Assembly: GCA_005799825.1 (NCBI GenBank)
Contig: SYFT01000027.1
Span: forward strand, 1-45,822
Origin: Acidobacteriota bacterium
GTDB taxonomy: Bacteria; Acidobacteriota; Vicinamibacteria; Vicinamibacterales; SCN-69-37
Direction of reading: 5' to 3'
DNA length: 45,822 nucleotides
Each line of letters begins with the position of its first letter. The stretch's first letter is position 1. Of this stretch, positions 1 through 11,815 are shown piece after piece. A program made the translations under genes and the position numbers. A model generated the notes under the pieces. The model made no database searches. It saw nothing but the letters and a program-made list of their open reading frames with translations, and was not told where the DNA came from.

Positions 1-187
1 CACCTTTTCACCCTTACCTTGATGGCCCCCCGAAAGGAGTCAACAGGGCGGTATATTTTCTGTGCCACTAGTCCTTCGAGTTACCCCGACCGGGAATTAC
101 CCGGCGCACTGCCCTATGGAGTTCGGACTTTCCTCCCTCCGGCTCGCTCTCACGAGTCGAACGGCGACCATCCAGCCCACCACGACG
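1..187 (-). ncRNA. rnpB: RNase P RNA, bacterial type A, 5' part (runs off the window)
   Basis: Catalytic RNA subunit of ribonuclease P, which removes the 5' leader of pre-tRNAs. Read on the minus strand, it shows the universally conserved blocks in order: GAGGAAAGTCCGAACTCC at about 135-118, AGGGCAGTGCGCCGGGTAA just after it, ACAGAAAATATACCGCC at about 63-47, and GGTAAGGGTGAAAAGGTG at 18-1. These match the P3/P4, J-region and P8-P10 parts of the type A fold. The 3' half lies beyond position 1. The 5' end is approximate: about 187 is set by comparison with the usual distance from the GTCGCC element. It lies about 17 bases after the stop of the response regulator gene, so its promoter must lie inside that gene or transcription must read through. 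The apparent open frames across this stretch are not genes. Confidence 0.95.
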
Positions 188-204
188 GAAGGGTCCAGAC
201 TACA

Positions 205-1583
205 CTAACCGTCCACTTCCTGCCGGATTCCGTACTGTTCCAATTTTTTATAGAGGTTGCTGCGCGGGGTGTCGATGACCTCTGCAGTTTTCGAGATGTT
301 CCAGGCGTGCTCCCTAAGGCGGTCCACCAACCACGAGCGTTCGGTGACTTCCTTGAACGCCCGAAGAGTGGCAGCCGCCGGCATCGCCGCCGCAGCGCCA
401 AGTGACACAGCGTCGACCGGCTCCGCCAGGCCCACCACGTCGGCGACATCCCTCGCGCCGATAACATCGCGCTCCGACATGATGAGCAACCGCTCGACGA
501 CGTTTTTCAGTTCGCGAATATTACCGCGCCAGCGCGCCTGTTTCAGAGCCTCAATCGCCTCTCCCGAAAAACTCGCCGGGCGGCGATTGTGTTCCTGCAC
601 GAACTGCGCGGTGAAGTGCGATACCAGCGCCGGAATGTCATCGCGCCGCGCGCGCAAGGGCGGCGCCTTGATGGGAATGACGCTAAGACGGAAGTACAGG
701 TCCTCCCGAAAACGCCCCTCCGCAATCTCCTCTTCCAGATCCTTGTTGGTGGCGGCGATCACCCGCACGTCCACCTGGATGGTCCGTGCCGATCCTAGGC
801 GCTCCACTTCGCCTTCCTGCAGCACCCGCAGGACCTTGGCCTGAGTCTTCGGACTCATATCCCCGACTTCATCGAGAAAGATTGTGCCCCGATCGGCCTG
901 TTCAAATTTGCCCGTCTGCTTTTCGGTTGCACCCGTGAACGCGCCTCGTTCGTGTCCGAACAACTCGGACTCGATCAAATCTTCCGGAATGGCCGCGCAG
1001 TTCACCTGGACGAACCGCTCCCTGGCGCGCAGGCTGTTGCGATGCACGGCGCGGGCGATGAGTTCCTTGCCAGCGCCACTTTCGCCGAGGATCAGCACCG
1101 TGGCATTGGTCGGTGCCGCGCGGCGCACCTGGTCCATCACCGAGCGCAACCCGCCGCTCTCTCCCACGACCTGGTGCCGCGTCTCGAGCGCCGAGCGTAG
1201 TTGGCGGTTCTCGCGGCGTAAGGTCCCGAGCTCCAGCCCTTCACGCACCGCGTCGAGCACATAGTCCTTGGAGAGGGGCTTTTCAATGAACCGAAACGCG
1301 CCCAGGCGCCCTGCTTCGAGCGCCGTTGTGGTGTTGCCGTGCGCCGACACGACCACCACCGGCAGGAAGTCATTCAGGCCCCGCAAGCGGCTGAGCACTT
1401 CAAGCCCGTCAATGCCCGGCATCTTGACGTCAAGAAACACCAGATCTGGCGCTTCTTTTTCAACCATGGCCAAGCCCTCCTGGCCCGAGGCCGCCACCAA
1501 CACGTCGTGGCCGTCGTACTCCAACAGCATCCGCATGGTCTCGCGAATTGCCGGCTCGTCGTCAATCACCAGGAGTCTTGATT

Positions 1584-1587
<4 letters not shown>
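205..1587 (-). CDS. NtrX-like sigma-54-dependent response regulator
   Basis: A 460-residue transcriptional activator of the NtrC/NtrX family. Domain order seen: receiver (about 1-120) with acidic pocket D9/D10, phospho-acceptor D53 and K103; an AAA+ ATPase core with Walker A GESGAGKE (168-175), the sigma-54 contact loop GAFTGA (about 217), Walker B FLDE, and an arginine-finger region; then a Fis-type helix-turn-helix at the C terminus ([21 protein letters not shown]). The C-terminal sequence is close to the NtrX type. On phosphorylation by a partner kinase it should activate sigma-54 promoters. No histidine kinase gene is adjacent, so the partner is elsewhere. It starts with an ATG that overlaps the stop of the small PDZ gene by 4 bases (ATGA), so the two are translationally coupled. 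The regulon cannot be read from the window. Confidence 0.93.
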
Positions 1588-5003
<3,416 letters not shown>

Positions 5004-5047
5004 AAATAGGGTCTCGCCGGGGTGCTGTGCAGTGAAAACTGTCAGGA

Positions 5048-5860
5048 TCAGAACACAGGTTTCGACAGGGTGTCAACGCGAGGCGCGCCCAGGAACCGGT
5101 CGAAATTGGTCTGGATCTGCCCTGCCATCGCCTCCACCGCCGACGCATGGAGGGAGGCAACCTGTCGGACGGTCTCGCTCAGGAACGCCGGCTCATTCCG
5201 TTTGCCCCGATGGGGCACCGGCGCCAGATAGGGAGAGTCTGTCTCGACCAGGATTCGTTCAAGAGGAATCCCGGCCACCACGTCACGCAACGCCCCGGCC
5301 TTGGGAAAGGTCACGATGCCTGGAATCGAGAGGTAAAAGCCCAAGTCAAGGGCGCGGCGCGCCTCCATGGCCGTCCCGGTGAAACAGTGCATCACTCCGC
5401 GTACCCGGCCAGCGCCTGCCTCCTCAAGTATCCGGACCGTGTCATCAAAGGCTTCCCTTGTGTGTATAGCCACAGGCAGGTCGAGCTCCACGGCCAGCCT
5501 GATCTGCGCCGCGAATACCTCCTGCTGCACGGCCCTGGGAGCAAAGTCGTAGTGGTAGTCCAGTCCCATTTCGCCCAGCAGCCTGGCTCCCACCCTCAGG
5601 GCAGTGTCCCGGACTGTCGATACGGCGTCGCCGATCCGGTCCTCGTACGGTCCCGCGCGATGTGGATGTACCGCCGTGGCGAAGATCACGCCCGGCCAAG
5701 CGGTCTGGACCGCCTCCACCCGCACGTGTTCCTCCGGCGTATCTGCCGACAGGATGCACACAGCCCGCATGACGCCGGCACTGTGGGCCCTGGCCGCCAC
5801 CTCCGGCAGGTCGGCGAGAAACGCCTCGTCCGCCAGATGACAATGCGAATCGATAAACAT
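5048..5860 (-). CDS. tatD: TatD-family metal-dependent deoxyribonuclease
   Basis: A 270-residue TIM-barrel hydrolase of the TatD family, a two-metal 3'-5' DNase implicated in DNA repair and fragment clean-up. Metal-site motifs in order: HxH in FIDSHCHL (residues 6 and 8), E in GEMGLDYHYD, H in AIHTREAFDD, H in MHCFTG, and D in VETDSPYLAP followed by the HRGKRNEP motif. I chose ATG 5860 because it gives the classic M-F-I-D-S-H-C-H start; the open frame extends 11 codons up to a TTG at 5893 with no family match. The gene lies 47 bases after the metG stop, and the two are commonly adjacent in bacteria. Confidence 0.93.
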   Translation of the reverse strand: MFIDSHCHLADEAFLADLPEVAARAHSAGVMRAVCILSADTPEEHVRVEAVQTAWPGVIFATAVHPHRAGPYEDRIGDAVSTVRDTALRVGARLLGEMGLDYHYDFAPRAVQQEVFAAQIRLAVELDLPVAIHTREAFDDTVRILEEAGAGRVRGVMHCFTGTAMEARRALDLGFYLSIPGIVTFPKAGALRDVVAGIPLERILVETDSPYLAPVPHRGKRNEPAFLSETVRQVASLHASAVEAMAGQIQTNFDRFLGAPRVDTLSKPVF

Positions 5861-5907
5861 CGGCAATCTGGGATCGGTGATCGGGATCGCCAATCGGGGA
5901 ATCGGCC

Positions 5908-7869
5908 CTATCGGATCCGGGTGCCGGGTGCGGGGGGCTGGTCGAACGCCACCAGCATGGGTTTGCCACCATCGGGGCTTGCCGCCAGGATCATGCCGTT
6001 GGACTCGATGCCCATCAGTTTGGCTGGTTTCAGGTTGGCGACGATGGCGACGGTGCGACCGACGAGGGCGTCTGCCTCGTAGGCTTCTGCGATGCCCGCC
6101 ACGAGCGTGCGCTGTTCCGAGCCGAGGTCGATCGTCAACTTCACCAGCTTCTTGGAGTTCGGCACGCGCTCGGCCGTGAGAACTGTGGACACGCGCAGGT
6201 CGACTTTCATGAAGTCTTCAATCGAGATGCGCGATTCGAGCGGCCACTGCGACACGGGTGGCTGTGACTGGTCGGGCACCGCACTCTCGGGCTTGATCTC
6301 TTCTGACACGGGCGTCTCCTTTGGTTCCAAACGCGGCCACAACGCGGCGCCGGACACGACGAACCGCTCGCCGCTCTCCCGCCACTGGCCATCTTGTGCC
6401 CACAGCAGTGGGACTCCTGTCGGCGCATCACCCAGGCGCCGGCGAATTTCGTCGCAGGCTGCGGGCATCACCGGCGACAGCATCACGGCGGCCACCCGCA
6501 GGGCCTCGGTGGCGTTCCACAACACCACGTCCAGCGCAGCGTTACCGGCCGTATCCCCGGCTGCGCCGGCCTTGGCCAATTTCCACGGGGCTTCGATCGC
6601 GATGTATTCGTTGATGCGATCCACGAACTGGAACACAGCGGCGCACCCGACATCAATCGCCAGATCGTCAAACGCCTGTGCCCATCGCGTCGCGGCCGCA
6701 AGACCGGACGCCGCAAGTTGCGGTGCCGCGAGCGTCGCGCGCAGATGCCCCTGCCGGTACCGATCGACCATGGCCGTCACGCGGCTCACGAGGTTGCCGA
6801 GGTTGTTTGCCAGGTCCGCGTTATATTTTTCTTCGAACCGGTCCCACGAAAAGTCGCCGTCGTTGCCGAAGACGATCTCCTTCGACAGGAACAGCCGCAA
6901 GGGGTCTGGGCCGAACTTTTCCACCGCGTCGAGCGGGTCCACTACCGTGCCGAGGGACTTGCTCATCTTCTCGCCCCTGAACAGCACCCAGCCATGACCG
7001 AAGATCCGGGTGGGCAGGGGCAGGCCCGCGCTCATCAGCATGGCCGGCCAGACCACGCAGTGAAACCGCGTGATGTCTTTGCCCACCAAGTGCACCACCT
7101 GCCGTCGTGGTTCGCCTATCTGCGCCCACCAGTGTTCGAACAAGGTCGGGTCAGTACCGTAACCGATGGCCGCCGCGTAGTTGATCAGCGCGTCGTACCA
7201 GACGTACACCACGTTCTCGAGCGCAAACGGGAGAGGAATGCCCCACGCCTGTCCGGCCCGACTCACAGAAATGTCGTCGAGGCCGCCCTCGAGCAGCCGC
7301 AGCATTTCGTTGCGGCGCGATTCGGGCGCCACAAAGTCCGGGTGTGTCGCATAGTGCTCAAGCAGCGCGTCGCGGTATTTCGACAGGCGGAAGAAGTAGT
7401 TCTTCTCCTTGATCCAGTCCGGCGTGGTGCGATGCACGGGGCACTGCCCGTCTATCAGTCCTTTGTCGGGCTTGAATTCCTCGCAGGAGACGCAATACCA
7501 GCCTTCATACAGGCCTTCGTAGATCTCGCCGCTGGCAAAGGCCTGTTGCACCATTGCCTGCACCGCCGCCTTATGCCTGGGTTGGGTCGTGCGGATGAAA
7601 TCGTCGAAGGAAATATTGAGCCCCGCCCACACCGTGCGGAACTCGCCTTCCATCCGGTCGCAATAAACCAGCGGATCGAGCCCGACCTCGGTGGACCGGC
7701 GAAACACGTTTTGGGAGTGCTCGTCGTTCCCCATCACGAACCGAACGTCATCACCGGCCAATCGGTGGTATCGGGCGATCACATCGGCGGCGATTTTTTC
7801 GTACGCCGTGCCCAGATGGGGCCGGTTATTGACGTAGTCGATGGCGGTGGTCAGATAGAAACGCGACAT
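5908..7869 (-). CDS. metG: Methionyl-tRNA synthetase
   Basis: Charges tRNA-Met. The protein is 653 residues from ATG 7869. The class I signature HIGH appears as HLGT (18-21) and the KMSKS loop as EKMSKSLG near residue 300. The connective peptide carries a single zinc knuckle (CVSC...CPVH), as in the Thermus-like one-zinc group. The C-terminal 100 residues form an EMAP/Trbp111-type OB-fold tRNA-binding and dimerisation domain (KVDLRVSTVLTAERVP...KLMGIESNGMIL), joined by a Glu/Pro-rich linker. The upstream frame to a TTG at 7911 was rejected because the canonical N terminus is MSRFYLTTAIDY. A -10-like TACAAT lies 22 bases upstream, so it may have its own promoter as well as being in the operon. 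Confidence 0.97.
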   Translation of the reverse strand: MSRFYLTTAIDYVNNRPHLGTAYEKIAADVIARYHRLAGDDVRFVMGNDEHSQNVFRRSTEVGLDPLVYCDRMEGEFRTVWAGLNISFDDFIRTTQPRHKAAVQAMVQQAFASGEIYEGLYEGWYCVSCEEFKPDKGLIDGQCPVHRTTPDWIKEKNYFFRLSKYRDALLEHYATHPDFVAPESRRNEMLRLLEGGLDDISVSRAGQAWGIPLPFALENVVYVWYDALINYAAAIGYGTDPTLFEHWWAQIGEPRRQVVHLVGKDITRFHCVVWPAMLMSAGLPLPTRIFGHGWVLFRGEKMSKSLGTVVDPLDAVEKFGPDPLRLFLSKEIVFGNDGDFSWDRFEEKYNADLANNLGNLVSRVTAMVDRYRQGHLRATLAAPQLAASGLAAATRWAQAFDDLAIDVGCAAVFQFVDRINEYIAIEAPWKLAKAGAAGDTAGNAALDVVLWNATEALRVAAVMLSPVMPAACDEIRRRLGDAPTGVPLLWAQDGQWRESGERFVVSGAALWPRLEPKETPVSEEIKPESAVPDQSQPPVSQWPLESRISIEDFMKVDLRVSTVLTAERVPNSKKLVKLTIDLGSEQRTLVAGIAEAYEADALVGRTVAIVANLKPAKLMGIESNGMILAASPDGGKPMLVAFDQPPAPGTRIR

Positions 7870-7890
7870 GGTCGGGTATCGGGAACAGCT

Positions 7891-7896
7891 ATTGTA
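7891..7896 (-). promoter_or_regulatory. Candidate internal -10 (TACAAT) before metG
   Basis: On the minus strand TACAAT ends 21 bases before the metG ATG, in the 38-base gap after radC. No -35 is visible at 16-18 bases (a TTGACT is only 9 bases away). It may allow separate expression of metG. Confidence 0.35.
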
Positions 7897-7907
7897 GCCG
7901 GTGCGAG

Positions 7908-8591
7908 TCAAATCATCCCATGCTCGCGAAACGACCAGTACGCCCCATCGGCTAATATCAGGTGGTCCACCAGCGGCACACCGACGAGCGCGCCCACTTT
8001 CGCCAGCCGCACCGTGAGCGAGCGGTCGTCCGGGCTTGGCGACGGGTCTCCCGACGGATGATTGTGAAACACGATCACGCAGGCGGCTCCACTACCGACG
8101 GCTGCCCGAAACACCTCTCGCGGATGGGCCAGCGAGGTATCGAGCGAGCCTTCGGAAATGACGTGGGCGCGTAGAAGGCGTTGCTTAGTGTCGAGCAGCA
8201 ACACGCCGAAACGTTCCACGGGGTGCGCCCCGTAGCGCGGCAACAAGTGCTCGGCGGTCTCCTTGGCTGTGAGGAACTGGGGCCGCGAAGCGGGCCGCCG
8301 GATCAGCGTCCGCCGACCCACTTCGATGCCGGCCAGGACGCGCGCGGCCTGCGCTGCGCCGATGCCGGGCAACCGGCACAACTCATCGCGTGACATCCGG
8401 GTGAGGCCGTGTAGCCCCGCCGCTTGTTCCAGGAGCGACACGGCCAGCCGCTGCGCGGAATGCCCTGGCGCCCCGTGCCCCAGCACGATAGCCAGCAGTT
8501 CCGCATCCGACATGGCCGCCAAGCCCAGCCGCTCCAGCTTTTCGCGGGGGCCCTCAATACCCAGGACCGGAGTGAAGTCAGCGTGGGTCAC
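7908..8591 (-). CDS. radC: RadC-family JAB-domain protein
   Basis: A 227-residue RadC-like protein. The N-terminal part is a UPF0758 helical/helix-hairpin-helix module (PREKLERLGLAAMSDAELLAIVLGHG; LCRLPGIGAAQAARVLAGIEVGRR). The C-terminal part is a JAB/MPN metalloprotease-like domain with the zinc motif HNHPSGDPSPSPDD and an upstream glutamate. The historical DNA-repair role of RadC is doubtful and its biochemical function is unsettled. The start is uncertain: an in-frame ATG at 8684 adds 31 residues with no family match, while the GTG at 8591 places about 14 residues before the conserved PREKLERLG, as is usual, and follows a GCAGG. It lies between the anion transporter and metG. Confidence 0.88.
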   Translation of the reverse strand: MTHADFTPVLGIEGPREKLERLGLAAMSDAELLAIVLGHGAPGHSAQRLAVSLLEQAAGLHGLTRMSRDELCRLPGIGAAQAARVLAGIEVGRRTLIRRPASRPQFLTAKETAEHLLPRYGAHPVERFGVLLLDTKQRLLRAHVISEGSLDTSLAHPREVFRAAVGSGAACVIVFHNHPSGDPSPSPDDRSLTVRLAKVGALVGVPLVDHLILADGAYWSFREHGMI

Positions 8592-8699
8592 AGGGATTGC
8601 GGCCTGCAAGATCCAGGCGCACCCGGTACGCGCCCGATTCAGGGAATACGTCCGCAGCGGCTCGCAAAATCTGCCAGCCGTCATGCTCAGGGAATTGGG

Positions 8700-10226
8700 T
8701 TATGTGACAATCCAGCCGAATCCGAGCACCGCCGCGACGATCACTGCGAACCCCACAATGTCGAGCACGATACCGTAGCGCATCATCGTGCCAATCGGGA
8801 TGTATCCGCTGCTGTACACAATCGCATTGGGGGGCGTGGAGACTGGCATCATGAATCCCATGCTCGCGCCCAGTGTGGCCCCGAGCGCTGGCTCGAGCGG
8901 AGACACGCCCGCCGCCATCGCCACCGCGATCGCCGTCGGCACGACTACGGTGGCAGCCGCCGTGTTTGAGGCCGCCTCCGACATCATGATCGCAACCGCA
9001 GTGAACACAATCGTCAAGCCTACAGTGCCGGCTCCCGGGACATGGCTGACGACCCAACGGCCGAAACTGTCGGCTAGACCCGTTGAATCGGCCAGTCCGC
9101 CCATCGCCAGGCCGCCACCGAAGAGCAGGATGATGCCCCAGTCAATATTCGACGCTTCCCCCCACGTCATCGTGAACCGTCTCGCGCGCCAACTGATCGG
9201 AAGCACGAAGAGCAGGAGCGCGCCGATGATGGCGGCGATCGACTCGGGAAAAAGGGTCGTGGTCCGCTGCGTCAGCCAGTGGCCCTGACCCAGCACCAGT
9301 GCCAGCAGGCCAGGCAGCGTCCACAGTAACACCGTCACCGCAAACGCCAGCACCACATTCCGCTCACCCGTCTGCATCGTGCCCAGCTTGCGCAGTTCAT
9401 CGCGCACAGAGGACGTGGCTTCTGTCCCCAGGCGCACGTGCCGCGCCGCGGGATACAGCATCCATGCCACGAGGGTGCCCATCATCACGATGACGAGCGG
9501 CACACCCAGCGCCATCCACCCGGCGAAGGAGATATCAATGCCGGCGTTCCTGAGCAGCAACCCCTTGCCGATGAGGTTCGGCGGTGTGCCGACCGGCGTA
9601 GCCATGCCGCCAATAGACGCCGCAAACGCTGTCACCAGCATCATCGTCATCGCGAACCGCTGGAAGGCCGCGTCGTGTGACCGTCCCCGCCCCAACTCTG
9701 ACAGCACCGCCATACCCAGCGGGAAAAGCATGGCCGTAGTCGCCGTGTTGCTCATCCAGGCTGAAAGCACGGCGGCCACAGTGGCGTAGACCACGACCAG
9801 GCGAAGGGCACTGCTACCGATCCACGGAGACGCCATGGCTGAAAACGCCATGCGCCGATCGAGCCGGTGCACGAACATCCCTTCGGCCAGGATGAAGCTG
9901 CCGATAAACAGGAAGATGATCGGGTCGGCGAACGAGGCGAACGCCGTTCTGGCGTTGGCGATGCCGAGCAGGACTGCCAGCGTCGGTCCAAGCAGTGCCG
10001 TGGCGGCCAGCGGAATGGCCTCTGTCATCCATAGCGTCACCATCAACGCCAGGATTGCGCTCAGCTTGTGCGCATTGTCAGAGAGCCCCGGTGTCGGCAG
10101 TAGCAGTATTCCAAGACACAACGCAGGTCCTGCAAACAAGCCGAAAGTGCGACGACGCCGGTTGAATCGTTCCTCTGCTGGAGAAAACGACTCGCCGACT
10201 TCCGATGCTCTGTGCAACTGCCTCAT
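8700..10226 (-). CDS. DASS (SLC13) family sodium/anion symporter
   Basis: A 508-residue polytopic inner-membrane transporter with about 11-12 hydrophobic segments. It carries both SNT signatures of the divalent anion/sodium symporter family: SNTATTAMLFPLG in the first half and SEAASNTAAATVVVPTAIAV in the second. In the VcINDY structure these motifs bind sodium and the substrate carboxylates. Likely substrates are C4-dicarboxylates, citrate or sulfate; the sequence does not decide. I placed the start at ATG 10226, which overlaps the dapF stop as ATGA. The open frame continues to 10385 but those residues are arginine-rich out-of-frame dapF. A transporter inside a dapF-radC-metG housekeeping run is unusual. 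Residues about 5-25 are a charged cytoplasmic tail. Confidence 0.92.
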   Translation of the reverse strand: MRQLHRASEVGESFSPAEERFNRRRRTFGLFAGPALCLGILLLPTPGLSDNAHKLSAILALMVTLWMTEAIPLAATALLGPTLAVLLGIANARTAFASFADPIIFLFIGSFILAEGMFVHRLDRRMAFSAMASPWIGSSALRLVVVYATVAAVLSAWMSNTATTAMLFPLGMAVLSELGRGRSHDAAFQRFAMTMMLVTAFAASIGGMATPVGTPPNLIGKGLLLRNAGIDISFAGWMALGVPLVIVMMGTLVAWMLYPAARHVRLGTEATSSVRDELRKLGTMQTGERNVVLAFAVTVLLWTLPGLLALVLGQGHWLTQRTTTLFPESIAAIIGALLLFVLPISWRARRFTMTWGEASNIDWGIILLFGGGLAMGGLADSTGLADSFGRWVVSHVPGAGTVGLTIVFTAVAIMMSEAASNTAAATVVVPTAIAVAMAAGVSPLEPALGATLGASMGFMMPVSTPPNAIVYSSGYIPIGTMMRYGIVLDIVGFAVIVAAVLGFGWIVT

Positions 10227-11026
10227 CGAGCGCCCCACCATTGAACCGCGCCAGTTAGTTCGGCCCAACCCGTCAATAAGATGCCGCCATCGGTCCACTC
10301 CACCCGCTGGGTGCCTCCGGGCGAGACGACGTCGCAGACGCGGGCGGCACCGCCGAACATCGCTGCAGCCACGGCCGCGGCGCACGCACCGGTGCCCGAC
10401 GCCTCGGTGGGCCCGACACCGCGCTCCCAGATCAAGATCCTCACCCGGTCAGGCTGTTCAACGGTCGCAAGTTCAACGTTTGTGCCTTCCAGAAAGAACG
10501 GGTGTACGGCCAGTCCCGCAGCAATGGTGTGCAGGCGCGCGGCCGTCAGGTGTTCGGGCGGCCCAATGACCACGCACTGGGGGTTGCCGACGCGCAGTAC
10601 GGCTGCAGTAACAGTCTGTCCGGCCACCTCGATCGGCACCTCGCGCAATCCCTCGGGCTGCCCCATTTCCGCACGACAGGAGTAACGTGTGCCATCCACA
10701 GACAGCACGTCGATAGTTCGCAGACCCGCCTCGGTGTCGAGCACGACCTGCGCGCCGGCCGCCAGCCCCCTCGTGCGTGCCAGCCAAGCAGCGACGCATC
10801 GGATCCCGTTTCCAGAAATCTCTGATCGACTCCCGTCGGCGTTCAGTAAGCGCATGCGCGCACCCTGCTCGGTCTCGACGACGAGCATCAGGCCGTCGGC
10901 GCCGATGCCGACATGCCGGTCGCACAGCCGCCGCGCAAAGGACGCGATGTCGCCGGACGGCGTGGTATCGGCTGAAGGGAGCAGCAGAAAGTCGTTCCCG
11001 TAAGCGTGAGCCTTGATCAATTCCAT
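10223..11026 (-). CDS. dapF: Diaminopimelate epimerase
   Basis: Converts LL- to meso-diaminopimelate, the penultimate step of lysine synthesis and the source of the peptidoglycan cross-link residue. The protein is 267 residues. Both catalytic cysteines of this two-base, cofactor-independent racemase are present: Cys77 in SGNGIRCVA and a second near residue 220 in EASGTGACAAAV. The N-terminal KAHAYGNDFLLL is a family signature (K-x-x-G-N-D-F). ATG 11026 was chosen over a GTG at 11041, which would overlap the preceding methyltransferase. The spacing to that gene is 4 bases and the 3' end overlaps the DASS gene, so it is embedded in the operon. It implies meso-DAP-type peptidoglycan. Confidence 0.95.
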   Translation of the reverse strand: MELIKAHAYGNDFLLLPSADTTPSGDIASFARRLCDRHVGIGADGLMLVVETEQGARMRLLNADGSRSEISGNGIRCVAAWLARTRGLAAGAQVVLDTEAGLRTIDVLSVDGTRYSCRAEMGQPEGLREVPIEVAGQTVTAAVLRVGNPQCVVIGPPEHLTAARLHTIAAGLAVHPFFLEGTNVELATVEQPDRVRILIWERGVGPTEASGTGACAAAVAAAMFGGAARVCDVVSPGGTQRVEWTDGGILLTGWAELTGAVQWWGAR

Positions 11027-11030
11027 CGAC

Positions 11031-11792
11031 TTACGCAGCACCCTTCCGGCAAAACGCGAGCAGGTGCCATCCGTAGCGCCGCACCCACGAGCGCGGCAGT
11101 GCGTTGAACGTACCGACGAAGAACGTGTTGAACGCGAGTCCCTTCCAGCCCTTGTGGAGTCGCGACTTCACGGGGAACCGTTCAAACACCAGATCTACTA
11201 TCGCAAAAGGCTTCAACAAGTCGCTGAACTCGGCCGCCGAATAGCGCTTGAGTATCGGCGCATCTTCATGCTCGAGCGGAGTCTTCATGACTCTCGAAAG
11301 CGCATTGAGCCACGAAAGCCGGTTATAGCCTTGGAAGATCGCCAGACCCCCGGGCCTCAGCACCCGATGAATCTCTGCAACCATCCGGTGTTCGTCACCC
11401 GTGTACTGCACCACTCCGTGAGCGAACACCAAATCAAAGGAACCATCAGCATACGGCAGGTATTCACCATCGACCACCTCCAGTCGGGCCGACAGCCTCT
11501 GCTGTTCGAGATTCTGGCGAGCCAGGGTGATGGCACTTTCAGCAATGTCCACCCCGGTGACGCGCGCGCCCGCACGGGCGAAGCGCACCACCTCGACTCC
11601 CGCCCCGCACCCAACGTCAAGTACGTCCCGGTCCTTCCACTCGTCAAAGTGGACGAGGTCCAGAAGGTGGTGCAGCTTCTCGAAGTGATATTGGTCAAGA
11701 TCCGAGAAGAATCCCGGGCTGCCTGGCGCATGGGTGGAAATCTCAAGATCATGGATATGGATATTCCAGTACTCGCGGACGCGTTCGTTCAT
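11031..11792 (-). CDS. Class I SAM-dependent methyltransferase
   Basis: A 253-residue methyltransferase of the type 11 (UbiE/COQ5-like) fold. The SAM-binding motif I is VLDVGCGAGVEVVRFARAG (about 66-84), followed by the acidic end of beta 2 (VTGVD), motif II near DLVFAHGVVQYT and the post-motif EIHRVLRPGGLAIF. The substrate is not evident; quinone, lipid and small-molecule methylations are all possible. The start is ATG 11792; a GTG 30 bases upstream would overlap the start of the plus-strand oxidoreductase gene. It is the first gene of the long minus-strand unit and is followed after 4 bases by dapF. Confidence 0.85.
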   Translation of the reverse strand: MNERVREYWNIHIHDLEISTHAPGSPGFFSDLDQYHFEKLHHLLDLVHFDEWKDRDVLDVGCGAGVEVVRFARAGARVTGVDIAESAITLARQNLEQQRLSARLEVVDGEYLPYADGSFDLVFAHGVVQYTGDEHRMVAEIHRVLRPGGLAIFQGYNRLSWLNALSRVMKTPLEHEDAPILKRYSAAEFSDLLKPFAIVDLVFERFPVKSRLHKGWKGLAFNTFFVGTFNALPRSWVRRYGWHLLAFCRKGAA

Positions 11793-11800
11793 GCGCGACT

Positions 11801-11806
11801 TACTAT
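11801..11806 (+). promoter_or_regulatory. Candidate -10 element (TACTAT) for the oxidoreductase gene
   Basis: The hexamer TACTAT ends 9 bases before ATG 11816, so a transcript started from it would have a leader of only a few bases. No convincing -35 is visible. The gap to the divergent methyltransferase start is only 23 bases, so any promoter for either gene must overlap the other's coding end. Weak, sequence-only call. Confidence 0.3.
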
Positions 11807-11815
11807 ATGGCAGGT

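Noticed and set aside
19-405. Open frame at the left edge
   Set aside because: The stretch is RNase P RNA on the minus strand followed by the 3' end of the response regulator gene.
6394-8061. A 555-residue plus-strand open frame across metG and the end of radC
   Set aside because: It is the antisense shadow of metG and radC, whose minus-strand motifs (HLGT, KMSKS, JAB motif) are unambiguous. The frame has the low-complexity R/H/A composition of GC-rich shadows.
8591-8684. Upstream ATG for the RadC-like gene
   Set aside because: Adds 31 residues without family match or a ribosome-binding site; kept as an alternative start only.
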